Source: Phytophthora colocasiae
Lineage: Eukaryota; Oomycota; Peronosporomycetes; Peronosporales; Peronosporaceae
Assembly: GCA_018806915.1 (NCBI GenBank)
Contig: JAGKQI010000058.1
Coordinates: 557,830-621,829, forward strand
DNA: 64,000 bases
Direction of reading: 5' to 3'
Shown here: piece after piece, positions 31,997-42,511 of the stretch
Position numbering within the stretch: position 1 is the stretch's first letter
Layout: every line of letters starts with the position of its first letter
Program-made: the position numbers and the translations under genes
The notes under the pieces: model-generated
The model's database searches: none
What the model was told of the DNA's origin: nothing
What the model saw: the letters and a program-made list of their open reading frames with translations, nothing else

Positions 31997-34951
31997 CTAC
32001 TTCAACTTGGTTGCAACCTTGTGGATCCAGTCCACAAGCAGCGGGAACAAAGCGGACACACTGTCGTTAATGAGACCCAGGAAGAACTGTTCCGCCTGTT
32101 CATCCGTCAAATCCAACCGGAACTTCTCCTCCACCTTCAGCAGAGTCGTAGCAGGGTTCGCTGACAACTCTTCAATTCCTGAGTCAGCCATTAGACTGAG
32201 CAAGTTCAGAATCAGATCCGCACTTTTGCGCAGCCAATTGTATGCTTGGCAGCAGTACGTTGTAAATTTCTGGTAGTGCTCGCTTGTAGGCCCGCCCATT
32301 CCTTCCACCATTTCCTTTGTCAGCTTAAAAGGCGGTGGGTAAGGCTTCGGATCAGCGCCGAATACAAATCCGAAATCGATGTGGAACATGTGGCCCTCAG
32401 CTTTCATCATCAAGTTGTCCAAGTGACGATCTCCAATTCCCAGCAGATACGTCAGGACGCAATAGCCAGCCACGGATTTCACATACGTGTTCAGGGCTTC
32501 GGGCTCGATTCCAAACTCTGCAGATGGATTGGGGTTGTGTTTCCGCAAGAAACCCACGATCTGGGGTGACTCGAAATGGGAAACCACGTAGGAAACTGGG
32601 TAGGAATCTTGCACAAACTCCATCAAGCCGTCGTTAGCACCCGTCGCCAAGATTCGGTACGGGGTCAACTTCAAGTCCAGATTCACCTTCTTTAGCAACC
32701 GATCCATCAAAATGAACATTTGCATGATCAATTGATCTTGACGAAGATCATCTCCATTCTTGACCATGAACTTGTACATCGGCCCTTCCTTTTCACGGTG
32801 CAGGTAACTGATCATACGGGTTGGCAACGACTCACGCATGTTTGAATCACTTCCACCAAACATTGACTGGTTCAGGTTCGGTGGATGATGGTTATCACCT
32901 TCACCAGTAATGGCGTGGTGCTGATCTGGAGGAATTACCGTTTGGAACTGAATCACGGCTGGGTACATTGCACTCTTGAACATTTTTGCTGATGATGGAA
33001 CGACTCCACTCAGGTGAACGGTAGGATCCAGTGGCAAAGAAATAACAGTTCCCTTCGGCCATGGGAACTGCTTGAGAAAGCTGCGCAGCTTCTCCTCCTT
33101 TTGGTCCTTTCGTCCCTTTTCTTCGCGAGCTTTATTGTGGATCGCCAAGATGTGGCTCATGAAATCCCGCTGAGCCATCAACATGTCGTAGATAGGCTTC
33201 TTGTCCTCATCTCGCTTCATCTCTGTGAGCATTTGGTTTAGAACGGTGTGAAAGATCTCCGAGTCGTTCGTTTGTTCGCCAGCCTCCACCTTTAGATACC
33301 AGTAAAAGTAGTTTGCCATCTGGAAGTTCGTACTCGAACGAGCAATCAGGAATCGAGCCAAGGGGCCAAGTTCACTTGTTGATCCGTCGGTACTGCCATT
33401 CTCATCCCCACTCATCCCCCCGCGAGACGATGTAATAGTAGCTCCAGGCTTCTCATAGCGCAATGCCTGGACCAGTTGCAGCAGGAAGTCCTGTAGATCT
33501 TCATTCTTAGCCGTGGCTAATGTTGACACCGCAAAATGGCGTACGATCTCGTGCTTAAACTCTTTCTCACGACCCAAGAGTTTTAATGCATCGGCAATAT
33601 CGATTTCGCACCACTGAGATAGCAGATCCGTCGCTTGCTTCACCTCTAATTCGTCTTTCCAATCCACAGACAGTAGAAATTTCACCACCGCCTTTTTGTT
33701 GTCGGTCAGAGTGTAGCGGAACTTCCAAAGCAAATCCTTGTCTTCATTCTTCAAGTTGTCTGTCGGCGTAGCCAGCAAGAGCTCGATGCGAGCCTTTTCG
33801 TCTCGGCTGGGTTTGAGATTGGGGTCAATAGATCCACGCAAGATGTCGCGCGCAAGGCGACGGTATTTACGCTCCGCCGGGTTGTCTTCATTGAGGTCAG
33901 GATCCCACACCGTCACGAGACTCGGCAGCTCTCTAGAACCTCCAGAAGACGCGTTCGTGGCCAGATCGTAGGATCCACTTAGCGTGTGTGAATCGTATGA
34001 CTGCGCCGAAGATGATGCAGTATTGCCATCATAATTCATACGTCTGGGACCCATATCCGCAGTGTAGGACGACGTCAAGTTGCGCTGTGAGTACGGTTCT
34101 TCCTCGTACACAACGACGTCTCCGAAATATGGCATCTCAAGCCAAAGCAGAGCGTCCTCCCGGTACGAGCAAAAAGGTCCCAGTGCATCCTTCCTGGTAG
34201 GTGGCTCACTGCCCCGACGAGTACGAGCAATACGTCGGTCAGTCACACTATCCATCCACTCATTACGAGCAATTTCCTTGCGCTCGTACTTCTCTCGAAG
34301 CTTATCCAGCCGGAAACACTCCTGCCGCACCCATTCTTCATCGATCTCCGAGGGAGTTGATGTGTTTGGGGACGAGTCGGCTTCTCTTTCTTCCCAGATA
34401 CGCAGGCATTGCACACCGTCGCGCAGCACTCCCTGCTTGGTGAAGAAGGAGATGGTGGAGCCGCCAATGGGTACCCAGCCCACTCCCCAGATCGTGATGG
34501 CCAGTAGTGAGTTGCGCGAAAGATCACGGTAGCGTACAGGGAAGGAGATCCACTCGTTCCAGTAGATCGTGGAGTTACTGCACTTGGTAGGGCTCTTGGA
34601 GCTGTAAAATGCAACGGATCTCAGCTTCTAGTGCTCATACAAGGACGGAAAAAGTCTCAAAATCAAAGAATATACGCACCTGATGACCATGGGGTGCAAT
34701 GGGAGTCCATCTGAGAACACCTGAGCTGTCAAAAAGATCTCACTTACGGGCGAATTGCGCACTTCCGACGATGTTCCAGCCAATTGCTCCAGTCCTGCGA
34801 GAGTTGCCTCGGACACAGCACGCTTAGGCGTATCGCCACTGACGGAGCATCCCAACGCAGGCGCGAGCTCCACTAGTGAGATTTTGACACTGATGCCTGT
34901 GCTCACGCCACTGCTGAGGTAGTAGCGGTACTCCTTGAGGCGGCTCGCCAT
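31997..34951 (-). CDS. VPS34: Class III phosphatidylinositol 3-kinase VPS34
   Basis: Two exons, 34680-34951 and 31997-34601, joined at phase 2 across a 78-bp GTGCGT...TTACAG intron, give 958 residues. The C2 domain is split by the intron and continues as IYWNEWISFPVRYRDL and LLAITIWGVGWVPIGG. A helical PIK domain follows (KYRRLARDILRGS, LLWKFRYTL, WKDELEVKQATDLL). The kinase domain shows GDDLRQDQLIMQMF, the catalytic loop GIGDRHLDN (from 812) and the DFG at 833-835, ending with the VATKLK tail typical of the class. It makes PI3P on endosomes and autophagosomes with VPS15 and Beclin-type partners. It contains a Ser-rich insertion (about 270-320). Confidence 0.93.
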
Positions 34952-36757
34952 GCTGCGGCAGTATGGGCTTTCGTTATGGCACCTATGATACGGCATGAAA
35001 AATTGGGAACAGTCTATAGGACAGGTTAAACCTTCTATATAGACTACTTCGCTGATCGCACTTGTGAGTTCGGATGGATTCCCGAAGCCATTTCAGTTCA
35101 TACAATGCGGCAACAGCGCCAAGGTCCACCGAGGGAGTAACTTCGCCTGACAATCGCTACGTAGCGGATGATTGTCGCTGTCTCCGGCTCGCGAATGCAC
35201 TGATGTAGAGTTGCCAATGCCTAAGTTAATGCACTGCAGCGTGAGCCGCTTCAAGTTCGTGGGGGAAATATGATGTGATGATGTACAGTGTTGAGGTCTC
35301 GCTTCAAACGCGTTGCGGCTCGTAATGCATTGAGATGGTGGCGGGGTGGAACGAATTTTCAGTAAACGAGCCGCAGATTTCACCATGCAGGGGGCGGCAC
35401 ATGCCTGATGCTCGAACCGTAAATTCCACTTGGATCACAAGCACACGTATGTGTGGTCGCGTGCAGTACTGATGTCTGAGCAAAAGCGCCAGCGTTCATA
35501 TTCACGTGGCATTTGAGCCAGCCTGCAGTGTCGTGGTCACCAAAACAACGCGGTGCCTTACTGTTGCCTTTTCGGCTTTTCTTTGTAGATTTTGAGACAA
35601 CAGCAGCTTTGTTACATCTGACATACAAAATCCAAGTCAATCGGTCTAGAATTTACAAACGTCGTTTGGTTGTCAAACGATGAAGTGAAAAACTCTCAGC
35701 ACGCTCTTACTACCCAGTGTCACCCCGCCCGCGTTCTTGGTGATCCAGGCGTCTGCGAGCTCGCATGAGGAGAGATGACCAAACGAAGAGAAATACTTGT
35801 ACTTGAAAAGGCTTTTATTAGCCACACCGGCGTCAAAGACGTTTAACACCACAGCGTTTTAATAGTTCGAGCCGAACAAGCGCTGAGAGGTCACCCAAGC
35901 CTATCGCCGCTGTCATAAGAGCAACCTGCCCACTTCTGCAGCCTCGGTGTGCTTCAGCGCTGAGCCACACAGCCTGCAGAGGTTCGGATAACGAAAAAGT
36001 AGCTATGCAGAGAGTGCCCAAAATTCATGCCCTTTTCGCCCGAACGAACGGGGCTATGGGTGCGTGATTTGCAATGCTTTACTAGTACATGTATTGATCA
36101 GGCTGGCACACAAGCTTGGGGCCAGGAATGTTGCTAGATGTATGCAAAACAGCTTCTTCATCCGGTGCAGCTTACCAAGGCAATCTCGAAGAGTATGCTT
36201 GGGAAGGCACGGAAGTGACGCAGTATCCACTACTCGTAGAACACTCTTAGAGTGCTAGCTAGCAACGACACCACAGCAAATGCGACTCTGAGCCCATACC
36301 TGAAATACCCATATTTGGAATCGTGCCCATTTCAGCCGTTACGATCCCACGACAGCTGACGAGGGGGCGAAGAAAGGGATAAAAAAGCCGTCTTGGCCTG
36401 TCGCTGTGCTCGAAAGTCCACTTGGAGTTTGTATGCGCTCTCTTCGCAGCGGCAGACCAGCCGTAGCAAAGAAGCCCAGACCGCGGCCACTTACTCAACA
36501 GTTTGGCGGCCGACTCGTGTACTACGCGTGGAGCGGAAGGCAGCGAGAGAACGAGTCAAGACCGGCCGAGCTCCCCCTCCACCCCGCCCCCTACCCAGCA
36601 GCAGAACGCACTTTTGACGTAAGCCTGCAGCTCTTCCTCTGTGTGTGTGTGTTGGCGTCAGAGAACTAAGGACTCGATCAATCTCTTCCCCCCCCCTCCC
36701 TCCCTCTTCGCCCCCCGAACTCTCTCATTTAGGTAGATCGACCACAGCAGTCGCACC
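34952..36757. other. Intergenic region (1.8 kb), VPS34 and FYVE-GAF promoters
   Basis: Divergent spacer between the VPS34 and FYVE-GAF starts. Short ORFs are present but none has domain-like sequence or good codon context. A pyrimidine-rich tract (about 36688-36716) lies just before the FYVE-GAF start. Confidence 0.4.
36724..36730 (+). promoter_or_regulatory. Candidate oomycete initiator (CTCATTT) of the FYVE-GAF gene
   Basis: CTCATTT fits the oomycete initiator core (CTCATTY) and sits 28 bp before the ATG, just after a C/T-rich stretch. The motif is short, so chance occurrence is possible. Confidence 0.35.
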
Positions 36758-38176
36758 ATGTCGCGCAAGGGACTCAAGGGAAGCAGCACTATCGGCGGTA
36801 ACGACGTACTGACTATTGATCAGCTTCGCCACCAGGACGACTGGGTGCTGGACACGGAGCGATACAGATGCCATGTCTGCACGCGAAACTTCACGCGTTT
36901 CCGGCGAAAGCACCATTGCCGCAAGGTACATTTCCTGGCAGATGTTGTTTAAAAGATAGTGCAGCCTAGCTAACTATTGTTTGTTAAATCTCTGTAGTGC
37001 GGTGAGGTGGTTTGCGGCAATTGTACGCTGAAGAAGGAGGCCGAGCTGCCAGTCATCGGCCGCTCGCTGGTGCGTGTGTGTATGTCATGCATCCTGTCGC
37101 ACGCCAACGGTCAGGCCAACCCACAGGCGCCACCTGCACCTACGTCCGGAGGCACGGGGGCTTCGTCCCCACCTCCGCCTCGCGAGGATCACTGGGAGGC
37201 ACAGAACTTCCATTCGCCCACGGGCAATTCGGAGGGCGATCTGTCGCACTTCACGCGCGACTTCCAGCAGCCTGAGTTTGAATACCCGCTGGACTTCAGT
37301 TGGGACCACCCATGGCCTAAGCCCCCCATCGTCCCGGGCGAATCGGAGCGTCTCGAAATCCTGCGTGGATTCGACATCATGGACACGCCCAGCGAAGACG
37401 TGTTCGATATTATTTGCGACCTGGCTAGCAACGCTCTTAAGAGCCCCATTGCGGCTGTGAGTCTGCTGGACGAGGACCGTGAGTGGTTCAAGGCGAGTGT
37501 GGGTTTGGCACAAAACGAAGTGCCGCGCTCCGTGTCCTTTTGCGCCCACGCCATCATGTCCAAGGAACCGATGGTCGTCATGGACACTCTTCTTGACAAG
37601 CGTTTTGCCAAGAACCCCCTAGTGACGGGTGCCGCTAAGATCCGATTCTACGCCGGCGCTCCGATCTGCACGCCGTCCGGCCACCTTCTTGGTACGGTGT
37701 TTGTCTTTGACACACAGCCTCGCAACACGTGCGATATTGCCACCCTAGAAAAGCTGTCGAATGTGGCCATGAAGAACCTGGAAGACCGCAAGAACGCAGT
37801 CGCTGCTCCTCTTGATAATGGTGAAGCTGTGGAAGTTGTCGAGGGCGATGACCAGCAGACAGAGGCTCCTAAACGCCCTCCTGAACCGCTTCGGGAATCA
37901 GGAATTGGAATCGCAAACCAGGTTGTGGCTCAGCCCGTACCCGGTGCATCGCAAGATCTTGTTGCAGCCAACGCTGGTGATGGTCAGGTAACGGCAGGCC
38001 CGAAGATGGAGACGATGTTGATGGATCTGCTGTGCCGTACTACGGAGACCCAGCAGCAGTTAGCAACACAGCAGGGAGCGATGTTTCACACACTAGGTCA
38101 ACACACTGCTGACATCGACAAGTTGGCGACGGCGATGGCGCGGATGGAGGCAAAATTAGACGCGATGGTCGAGTAA
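36758..38176 (+). CDS. FYVE zinc-finger plus GAF-domain protein
   Basis: Two exons, 36758-36925 and 36998-38176, joined at phase 0 across a 72-bp intron with a CTAAC branch site, give 448 residues. The FYVE-type finger is at about 35-85: CHVC, the RFRRKHHCRKCGEVVCGNC core with the PI3P-binding RR/KHHCR patch, and a final CMSC. A Pro-rich linker follows. A GAF domain covers about 170-320 (LEILRGFDIMDTP, SPIAAVSLLDEDREWFKASVG, SFCAHAIM, FYAGAPICTPSGHLLGTVFVFD). A C-terminal helix (about 395-445, QQQLATQQGAMFHTLGQHT) may form a coiled coil. A PI3P-binding module linked to a GAF sensor is a combination known from oomycetes. The VPS34 next door makes the lipid this module would bind; a functional link is inference. 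Confidence 0.87.
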
Positions 38177-38324
38177 AACAGCGACATTGTCATGCGCGCC
38201 GTAGACTGTAGCGGCGATGCGTGTGCGTAGCAAGAGCGAGGTGAGGAGATTGCTAAGACTTCATGTGAAGGTAACGAAAAAGAAAAGAAAAATGCAGATT
38301 CAACCCGTCTACTGTGTAAATCTT

Positions 38325-38768
38325 CACAGGTAAGGTAACAAATTAAATATGGGCCGAGATAAAAGATGTTCGGATAACTCGGCATATGCGTTGACAAAAA
38401 GTGATACAGTTTTCGCAACCAGAGATTGTTTCTCGAATTTTTGTAGTAGCAGACCAATGAAATTAAGCTCATGCCCGTGGAGAAGAAAAAAATCGACTTA
38501 ATCAGTTTACAGCCGAATTTAGTCTTGCTTTCAGTATTGAAAGTGCTGAGTGAGTGTCATTTTTGTGACCACATGATGTTTGGGTTATTCCACGCTCACC
38601 TTTTATATTTCTATTTGTGATCAAGTTTCGACGGAAATTAACTTACGGAGGACAAACAGCCGTTGTCACAACGATAAAAGTCAAGTGCTGGTCAACAATT
38701 GAAGCCGAGGTCCTGCCGAAGAAGACGACAAAGCGTAAACGAGTCGCAGTTGGGGGGAGGCTGCTTAG
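38325..38768 (+). repeat. Dispersed repeat, copy 2, first part
   Basis: Matches the reverse complement of copy 1 (about 7755-7996), including MGRDKRCS...SAYAL and the KTTKRKRVAVGGRLL coding-like block. It starts about 150 bp beyond the FYVE-GAF stop and ends at the left border of the hAT-like segment. Its continuation is at 39718-39785 and, beyond the LINE, at 46634-46836. Confidence 0.6.
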
Positions 38769-38775
38769 TAAGCAG
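38761..38775. repeat. 15-nt palindrome at the left border of the hAT-like segment
   Basis: CTGCTTA-G-TAAGCAG: 7-nt arms around one G. The left arm is host repeat; the right arm is its mirror. It parallels the 43-nt palindrome at the other border. Confidence 0.85.
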
Positions 38776-39717
38776 GTCGCAAGCTGGAAATTTCGGACGT
38801 CCGTGTCCGTCTGTACAATTCTCAGCAGACTTTCGGACGTCCATGACTGCCCGAGATTCTCGTTCGGATATCCGCAACCGACCGAAAAAAAAATACGGAT
38901 GATTGTAGTTTAAACCGCGCAGTATAGCTCATTCAGCATTATATTTTTATTAGTCTGTCACTTGTTTGAACGTGCCGGTGTAGATGCCTTGGTCAAACCC
39001 ATAAAGGTCTTCATCGTTCCGGTGCTTGCATTGGCATGATTCTTCGAGCAAGTTTCTCCATGTTTATTTAAAGTTGAAGTTCCCTTCTTACTCTGAAAAG
39101 CAAACACTCGATAGCATCCTCTACACACAACGAAAGTCGTCTCTATAGCCACAAACCGAGCCCCTGAATTCTTCTCCACAACATAGGAAAAGAAATCCCA
39201 ACACTTAGGCCTAGTGCTAGAGGAATCTGCCAGCAACGACAACACGGGCTTTTTATTTTGCGACGTCAACTCACGTGTGATCGCCTCTTTAATCGCGGTC
39301 AATGATATGAGAGCACGAATGGAGTGCAGTTGCTGAGATTGATAAGCCAACGACGACTCGTCGGACAGATTGGAATTTGTAGTGCTTGTGCCGTCATCAG
39401 TTCGTGATGAACGATGTGTCCGCATTACGAAGGAGTCCATGACCGTACGACAGCAGCGAGGCACGGCAGCAGCGAAAGGAGTGAAATCCACGAGTAAAAG
39501 ACGGCAGGGGGAGGTTCTCGAATGCCAATAGAAAACTCCCAAAGTATTCGGATGTCTGTGACTGTCCGTTGATTTATTTCGGATGTCTGCAACCGCCCAA
39601 AGTATTTTCGAGCATCCGTTCGGATATCCGTGGATACCCGCGGTCGCGGGTACACGGTTAGAAAGCGGTCTCGGGTAACTGTTTGCGACCTCTGCGGAGC
39701 ACTTCATGGGTAAGCAG
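38769..39717 (-). mobile_element. hAT-like element remnant inserted in repeat copy 2
   Basis: It interrupts the dispersed repeat, whose sequence resumes at 39718. A 9-bp inverted terminal match AGGTCGCAA is seen at 38774-38782 and on the minus strand at 39691-39683. The 14-mer CGTTCGGATATCCG occurs near both ends (38861-38874 and 39617-39630), like the subterminal repeats of hAT elements. The only gene is a BED finger, without transposase. Flanking palindromes blur the exact ends and no clean 8-bp target duplication is visible. Confidence 0.55.
38958..39440 (-). CDS. BED-type zinc-finger protein fragment of a hAT-like element
   Basis: 160 residues if it starts at the ATG at 39440 (MDSFVMRTHRSS). 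The frame is open upstream to 39770, but that part crosses the element end into repeat sequence. A BED finger is visible at about 85-145: CWDFFSYVVE, then CRGC (C-X2-C) and KHGETC (H-X3-C). The rest is Ser/Thr-rich. There is no DDE or dimerisation region, so it is either a truncated hAT transposase or the gene of a non-autonomous element. Confidence 0.5.
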   Translation of the reverse strand: MDSFVMRTHRSSRTDDGTSTTNSNLSDESSLAYQSQQLHSIRALISLTAIKEAITRELTSQNKKPVLSLLADSSSTRPKCWDFFSYVVEKNSGARFVAIETTFVVCRGCYRVFAFQSKKGTSTLNKHGETCSKNHANASTGTMKTFMGLTKASTPARSNK

Positions 39718-39738
39718 TGCTTACCCATGAAGTGCTCC
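39696..39738. repeat. Perfect 43-nt inverted repeat (21-nt arms, 1-nt centre)
   Basis: Arms 39696-39716 and 39718-39738 are exact reverse complements around one G. The right arm is host repeat sequence (also found inverted at about 7718-7738); the left arm is its mirror copy just outside the hAT-like right end. Confidence 0.9.
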
Positions 39739-39783
39739 AGGAACTTACAGAGGCTGGCAGCAAAAACCAATCTAAGAAAGCTG

Positions 39784-39785
<2 letters not shown>
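39718..39785 (+). repeat. Dispersed repeat, copy 2, second part
   Basis: Continues the repeat after the hAT-like segment (frame LTHEVLQELTEAG, then KKA) up to the LINE insertion point. The last 13 bases (39773-39785) are the LINE target duplication. Confidence 0.65.

Positions 39786-39811
<26 letters not shown>
39784..39811. repeat. 28-nt T run (LINE A-tail)
   Basis: On the minus strand this is the A-tail at the LINE 3' end; its first bases overlap the target duplication. Confidence 0.95.
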
Positions 39812-39815
<4 letters not shown>

Positions 39816-39989
39816 GTGTAAGGTATATTGTTAGCTACTTAGCCTACAAGGCCTGAGATCAAATATCCATTCCAACCGGTCTGGGAACCCGTGTTGGTTG
39901 CCTGTGTTCCCACAGGACTTGTCGTCTGTGGTTGTCCTATTGCCCATTGGTGCGTGCCCAATGTGCGAGGTCCCCGCTCATTAGGACCT

Positions 39990-40607
39990 TCAATCCGTCA
40001 TCGATGACGGCCTCCTGCTGGCGTTGAAACCTGGCTCCACCCATAGCGGCCGCATCCTCGTTATCCATGGATGCGGGGCGACGCTGATATGCTTGTTTTC
40101 TACCTCTAAATGAGTCCCCACCGCACGCTCCACTGCAGAGTCCGAGCCGTCTAGCACGAGATTCGTTGTGGTGAACCCCCATGTGTGTTGTATACGATTT
40201 GATTCGGTCTTTTCTACTCGAAAGAGATGTCCTTTGTCTTCCAGTGGGTGCTGAACATGCAGTTCAGTCACCTCCTGAGGCTGAAACACCAATTCGGGAT
40301 AGTTCGCTATGATCGCCAGGCAGATTTCCCTGAATTGATGTGCTATGAGGCTTGGCATTGGCATTTGCTGGCCTGTTGGCTTGAAATACACCTCACCTCG
40401 CTTTGTGGTAGTGATGGTCAGTATGTCGCGCACCCTCTGGTCACGAGTAGCAGTGCCCCAAAGCTTGTAGTCTTTCCATTGTGCCCGATCGCCCCTTGGC
40501 GTCCACAGCGCCAAATGTCGTGTTTGTAGGTGCTCTATCGTCGCGAGGCAGCAGAACCCGAGCTGCGCTCTCCTGGCTTTAGTGTGCGCCCTCAATTGAT
40601 CAAGCAA
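39990..40607 (-). pseudogene. LINE ORF2 C-terminal part, out of frame
   Basis: About 205 codons that follow the RT part in a different frame, so a 1- or 2-base indel near 40610 separates them. It reads LDQLRAHTKARRAQLGFCC... to a terminal SMTD. The segment belongs to the same ORF2 by position and by its basic, Trp-bearing style. No named domain; it probably represents the region after RT. Confidence 0.55.
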
Positions 40608-40611
40608 ACAG

Positions 40612-42150
40612 TCACTGCAGTTGATTTTTAACCCACCTGCTTCCCACCTTGATATTAGCCCATTCGCGTTTTTTTAGTAGCGTCCGCCGCTCTCCTGCCG
40701 CAACTATGAAATCTGGGCTGAACGGTACTTCATCATTCATGATAAACTCCGTCCATGGTCGTCCTGTACTGCAAAGCCCTGTTCGCACCTTGGGCGCCGG
40801 TGGGTGCGATCGTTGAACCAGTGGCTCCAAGGACAGGTTTTCTCTAGTCATGAGGATGTTCCCAGCCTTTTTCTTGAAGGGATTGAGAGTGACTGCCCAA
40901 TCCCCAACCGTTGATGCACTGAGCGCGATGAGCTCAAGTCGCAGGTTTGGTACACCAAGTCCGCCCCATTTGGTCTCCTGCATGGCCATCACTGATGAAA
41001 CCCACCCTTTTGCAGTTGTGTCAGGTATCGTGAATTGTGCACGCCACACATAGTTCTTGATTCTCGCCTCCGCCTCCTTGATCAAATCCTCACTAGGCCA
41101 TGCATGCCTGGCCACGTACAGTAGCTTTGGGATAACGATTGCGGCTGAGATCCTTGCTCGTTGCATCACAGTGGTGGTCTTGGTTTCAGCGAGCAGCAGT
41201 CGGACACGGAGAGCCTGGGCTGCTTTGGCCAAAGCCACTTCGGTAATGTTTCCGCTACCTGCAATATGGCCTAAGTATCTTGTTGACTGTACCTGTGGTA
41301 CTTCCTGTGGGTAATGTTCAGGTTCACCGTGTGTTTCCTCCGGGCCTCTCCCTAAGGCGATTGCCGCCGATTTTTTAACGTTCAGGCACAGACCGGATAC
41401 GGCTGAGAATCGTCCCACTGCATGTATTGCTTCAGCTTGCATTGATTTGTCGGCCAAGTCATCAGCATAACCAGCCACATCTAGCTGCAAAACAGCCTCT
41501 TGGTCCCCTAGATTTAGTCCATGCACTCCCGCCGTTGTCTCCACCTCATCGTACAGTAGGTCCACGGCTAAAATAAAGAGCAGTGGGGCCAGCGGACAGC
41601 CCTGCCGGATACCACTGGTCACTGGCACCGCGCTTGAGAGGCTACCATTAGCAAGAAATTGCTCTGCGGTGCTTTCATGAATGGCGTGTACCATCGCACA
41701 AAACTTTGGCGGGAATCCCTTTGCTCGAAGTACCTCCAGCAGGAAGCTACGGTTGAGCGAGTCGTATGCTTTTGCAAAATCTAGTAGTAATACTTCCGCT
41801 CCCTGTAGCTCCGGTCTCGAGCCACACAGTATCTTGGCTGCTTCGTAGAGGTCTATGACTTCGTGTATTGTTTTGCCTGATACAAACCCAAATTGGGTGG
41901 GGTGGACCAGCTGCGAGATGTGGTTTCGAACTCTCCATGCTAGAATCCGACTGGAAATCTTGTAGTCTGAGTTCAACAGGGCGATAGGTCTGTAGTTCAG
42001 TGGATTGGATCGGTACGAACGCCCCGTAAGGATTGACCAGAATCGCAACACCGGCTGCTCGGGCACTCCCAGACGCCCAGAAGGAGAGCGAGTCGGCGGT
42101 TCTGTGACTGAACCCCCATATTGCTGCATACTGTGCCACTGCTGCAGCAT
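40612..42150 (-). pseudogene. LINE ORF2, reverse transcriptase part
   Basis: 512 codons; the functional-looking part begins near 42010. RT motifs are clear: SNPLNYRPIALLNSDYK, LLLDFAKAYDSLNRSF (motif A with its Asp), SGIRQGCPLAPLLFILAVDLL (motif B) and YADDLA (motif C). The first 45 codons are the endonuclease region read in the wrong frame. The N-terminal end of RT is missing because of the internal deletion. No RNase H is visible. Confidence 0.85.
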
Positions 42151-42511
42151 GTTCTCTTTTCTTAAGATGTGTTTCTTGTAGAAAGGTTATGTCTCGTTTC
42201 CCTCTCGTTCTTGACTCCTTTATTCCTTGTAGGTATGCTCCCAGATTGGTTATCTGGGAAGCTAACCCTCGTACATTGGCTGTTGTGACTCCAATCGTAT
42301 AGTCGTGTTTGTGTGTTGAGTTTTTCTTGTTGCTTTGTATCCCAGGTCCGCGTCTCTTCTTAGCCTTCCTCCTTTGACGCCTGAACTTCGTCGTTAGATC
42401 TCTCCTGTGCTCCAGCTCAGTCCTGGGCTTAAAGAAGGGGTGCAGCGTGGTTTGCGTCCGATTTACCTCTGCACGCGTGCCATTCGCCACCCCTTTCCAA
42501 TTACTGAGCAC
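41747..42511 (-). pseudogene. LINE ORF2, endonuclease part (truncated)
   Basis: An ape-type EEP endonuclease is present from about residue 70: ITVG-like strand TIGVTTANVRGLASQ with the Asn, FLQETHLKK with the metal-binding Glu, and AAGVAILVNPYGAF. After that (about 42015) the sequence switches to RT sequence in another frame, so the DxN and SDH motifs are lost. Only the N-terminal third of the nuclease is present. It overlaps the OTU-like frame by 49 bp and the RT frame on the other side. Confidence 0.8.

Noticed and set aside
38617..38913. 98-codon ORF with a KKTTKRKRV basic block as a host gene
   Set aside because: The block is shared with repeat copy 1 and the frame runs into the hAT-like segment, so it is repeat-derived.
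42463..42511. Programmed frameshift between the OTU part and the endonuclease in the LINE
   Set aside because: No slippery site with a stable structure was recognised, and the element carries other damage, so a mutation is simpler.
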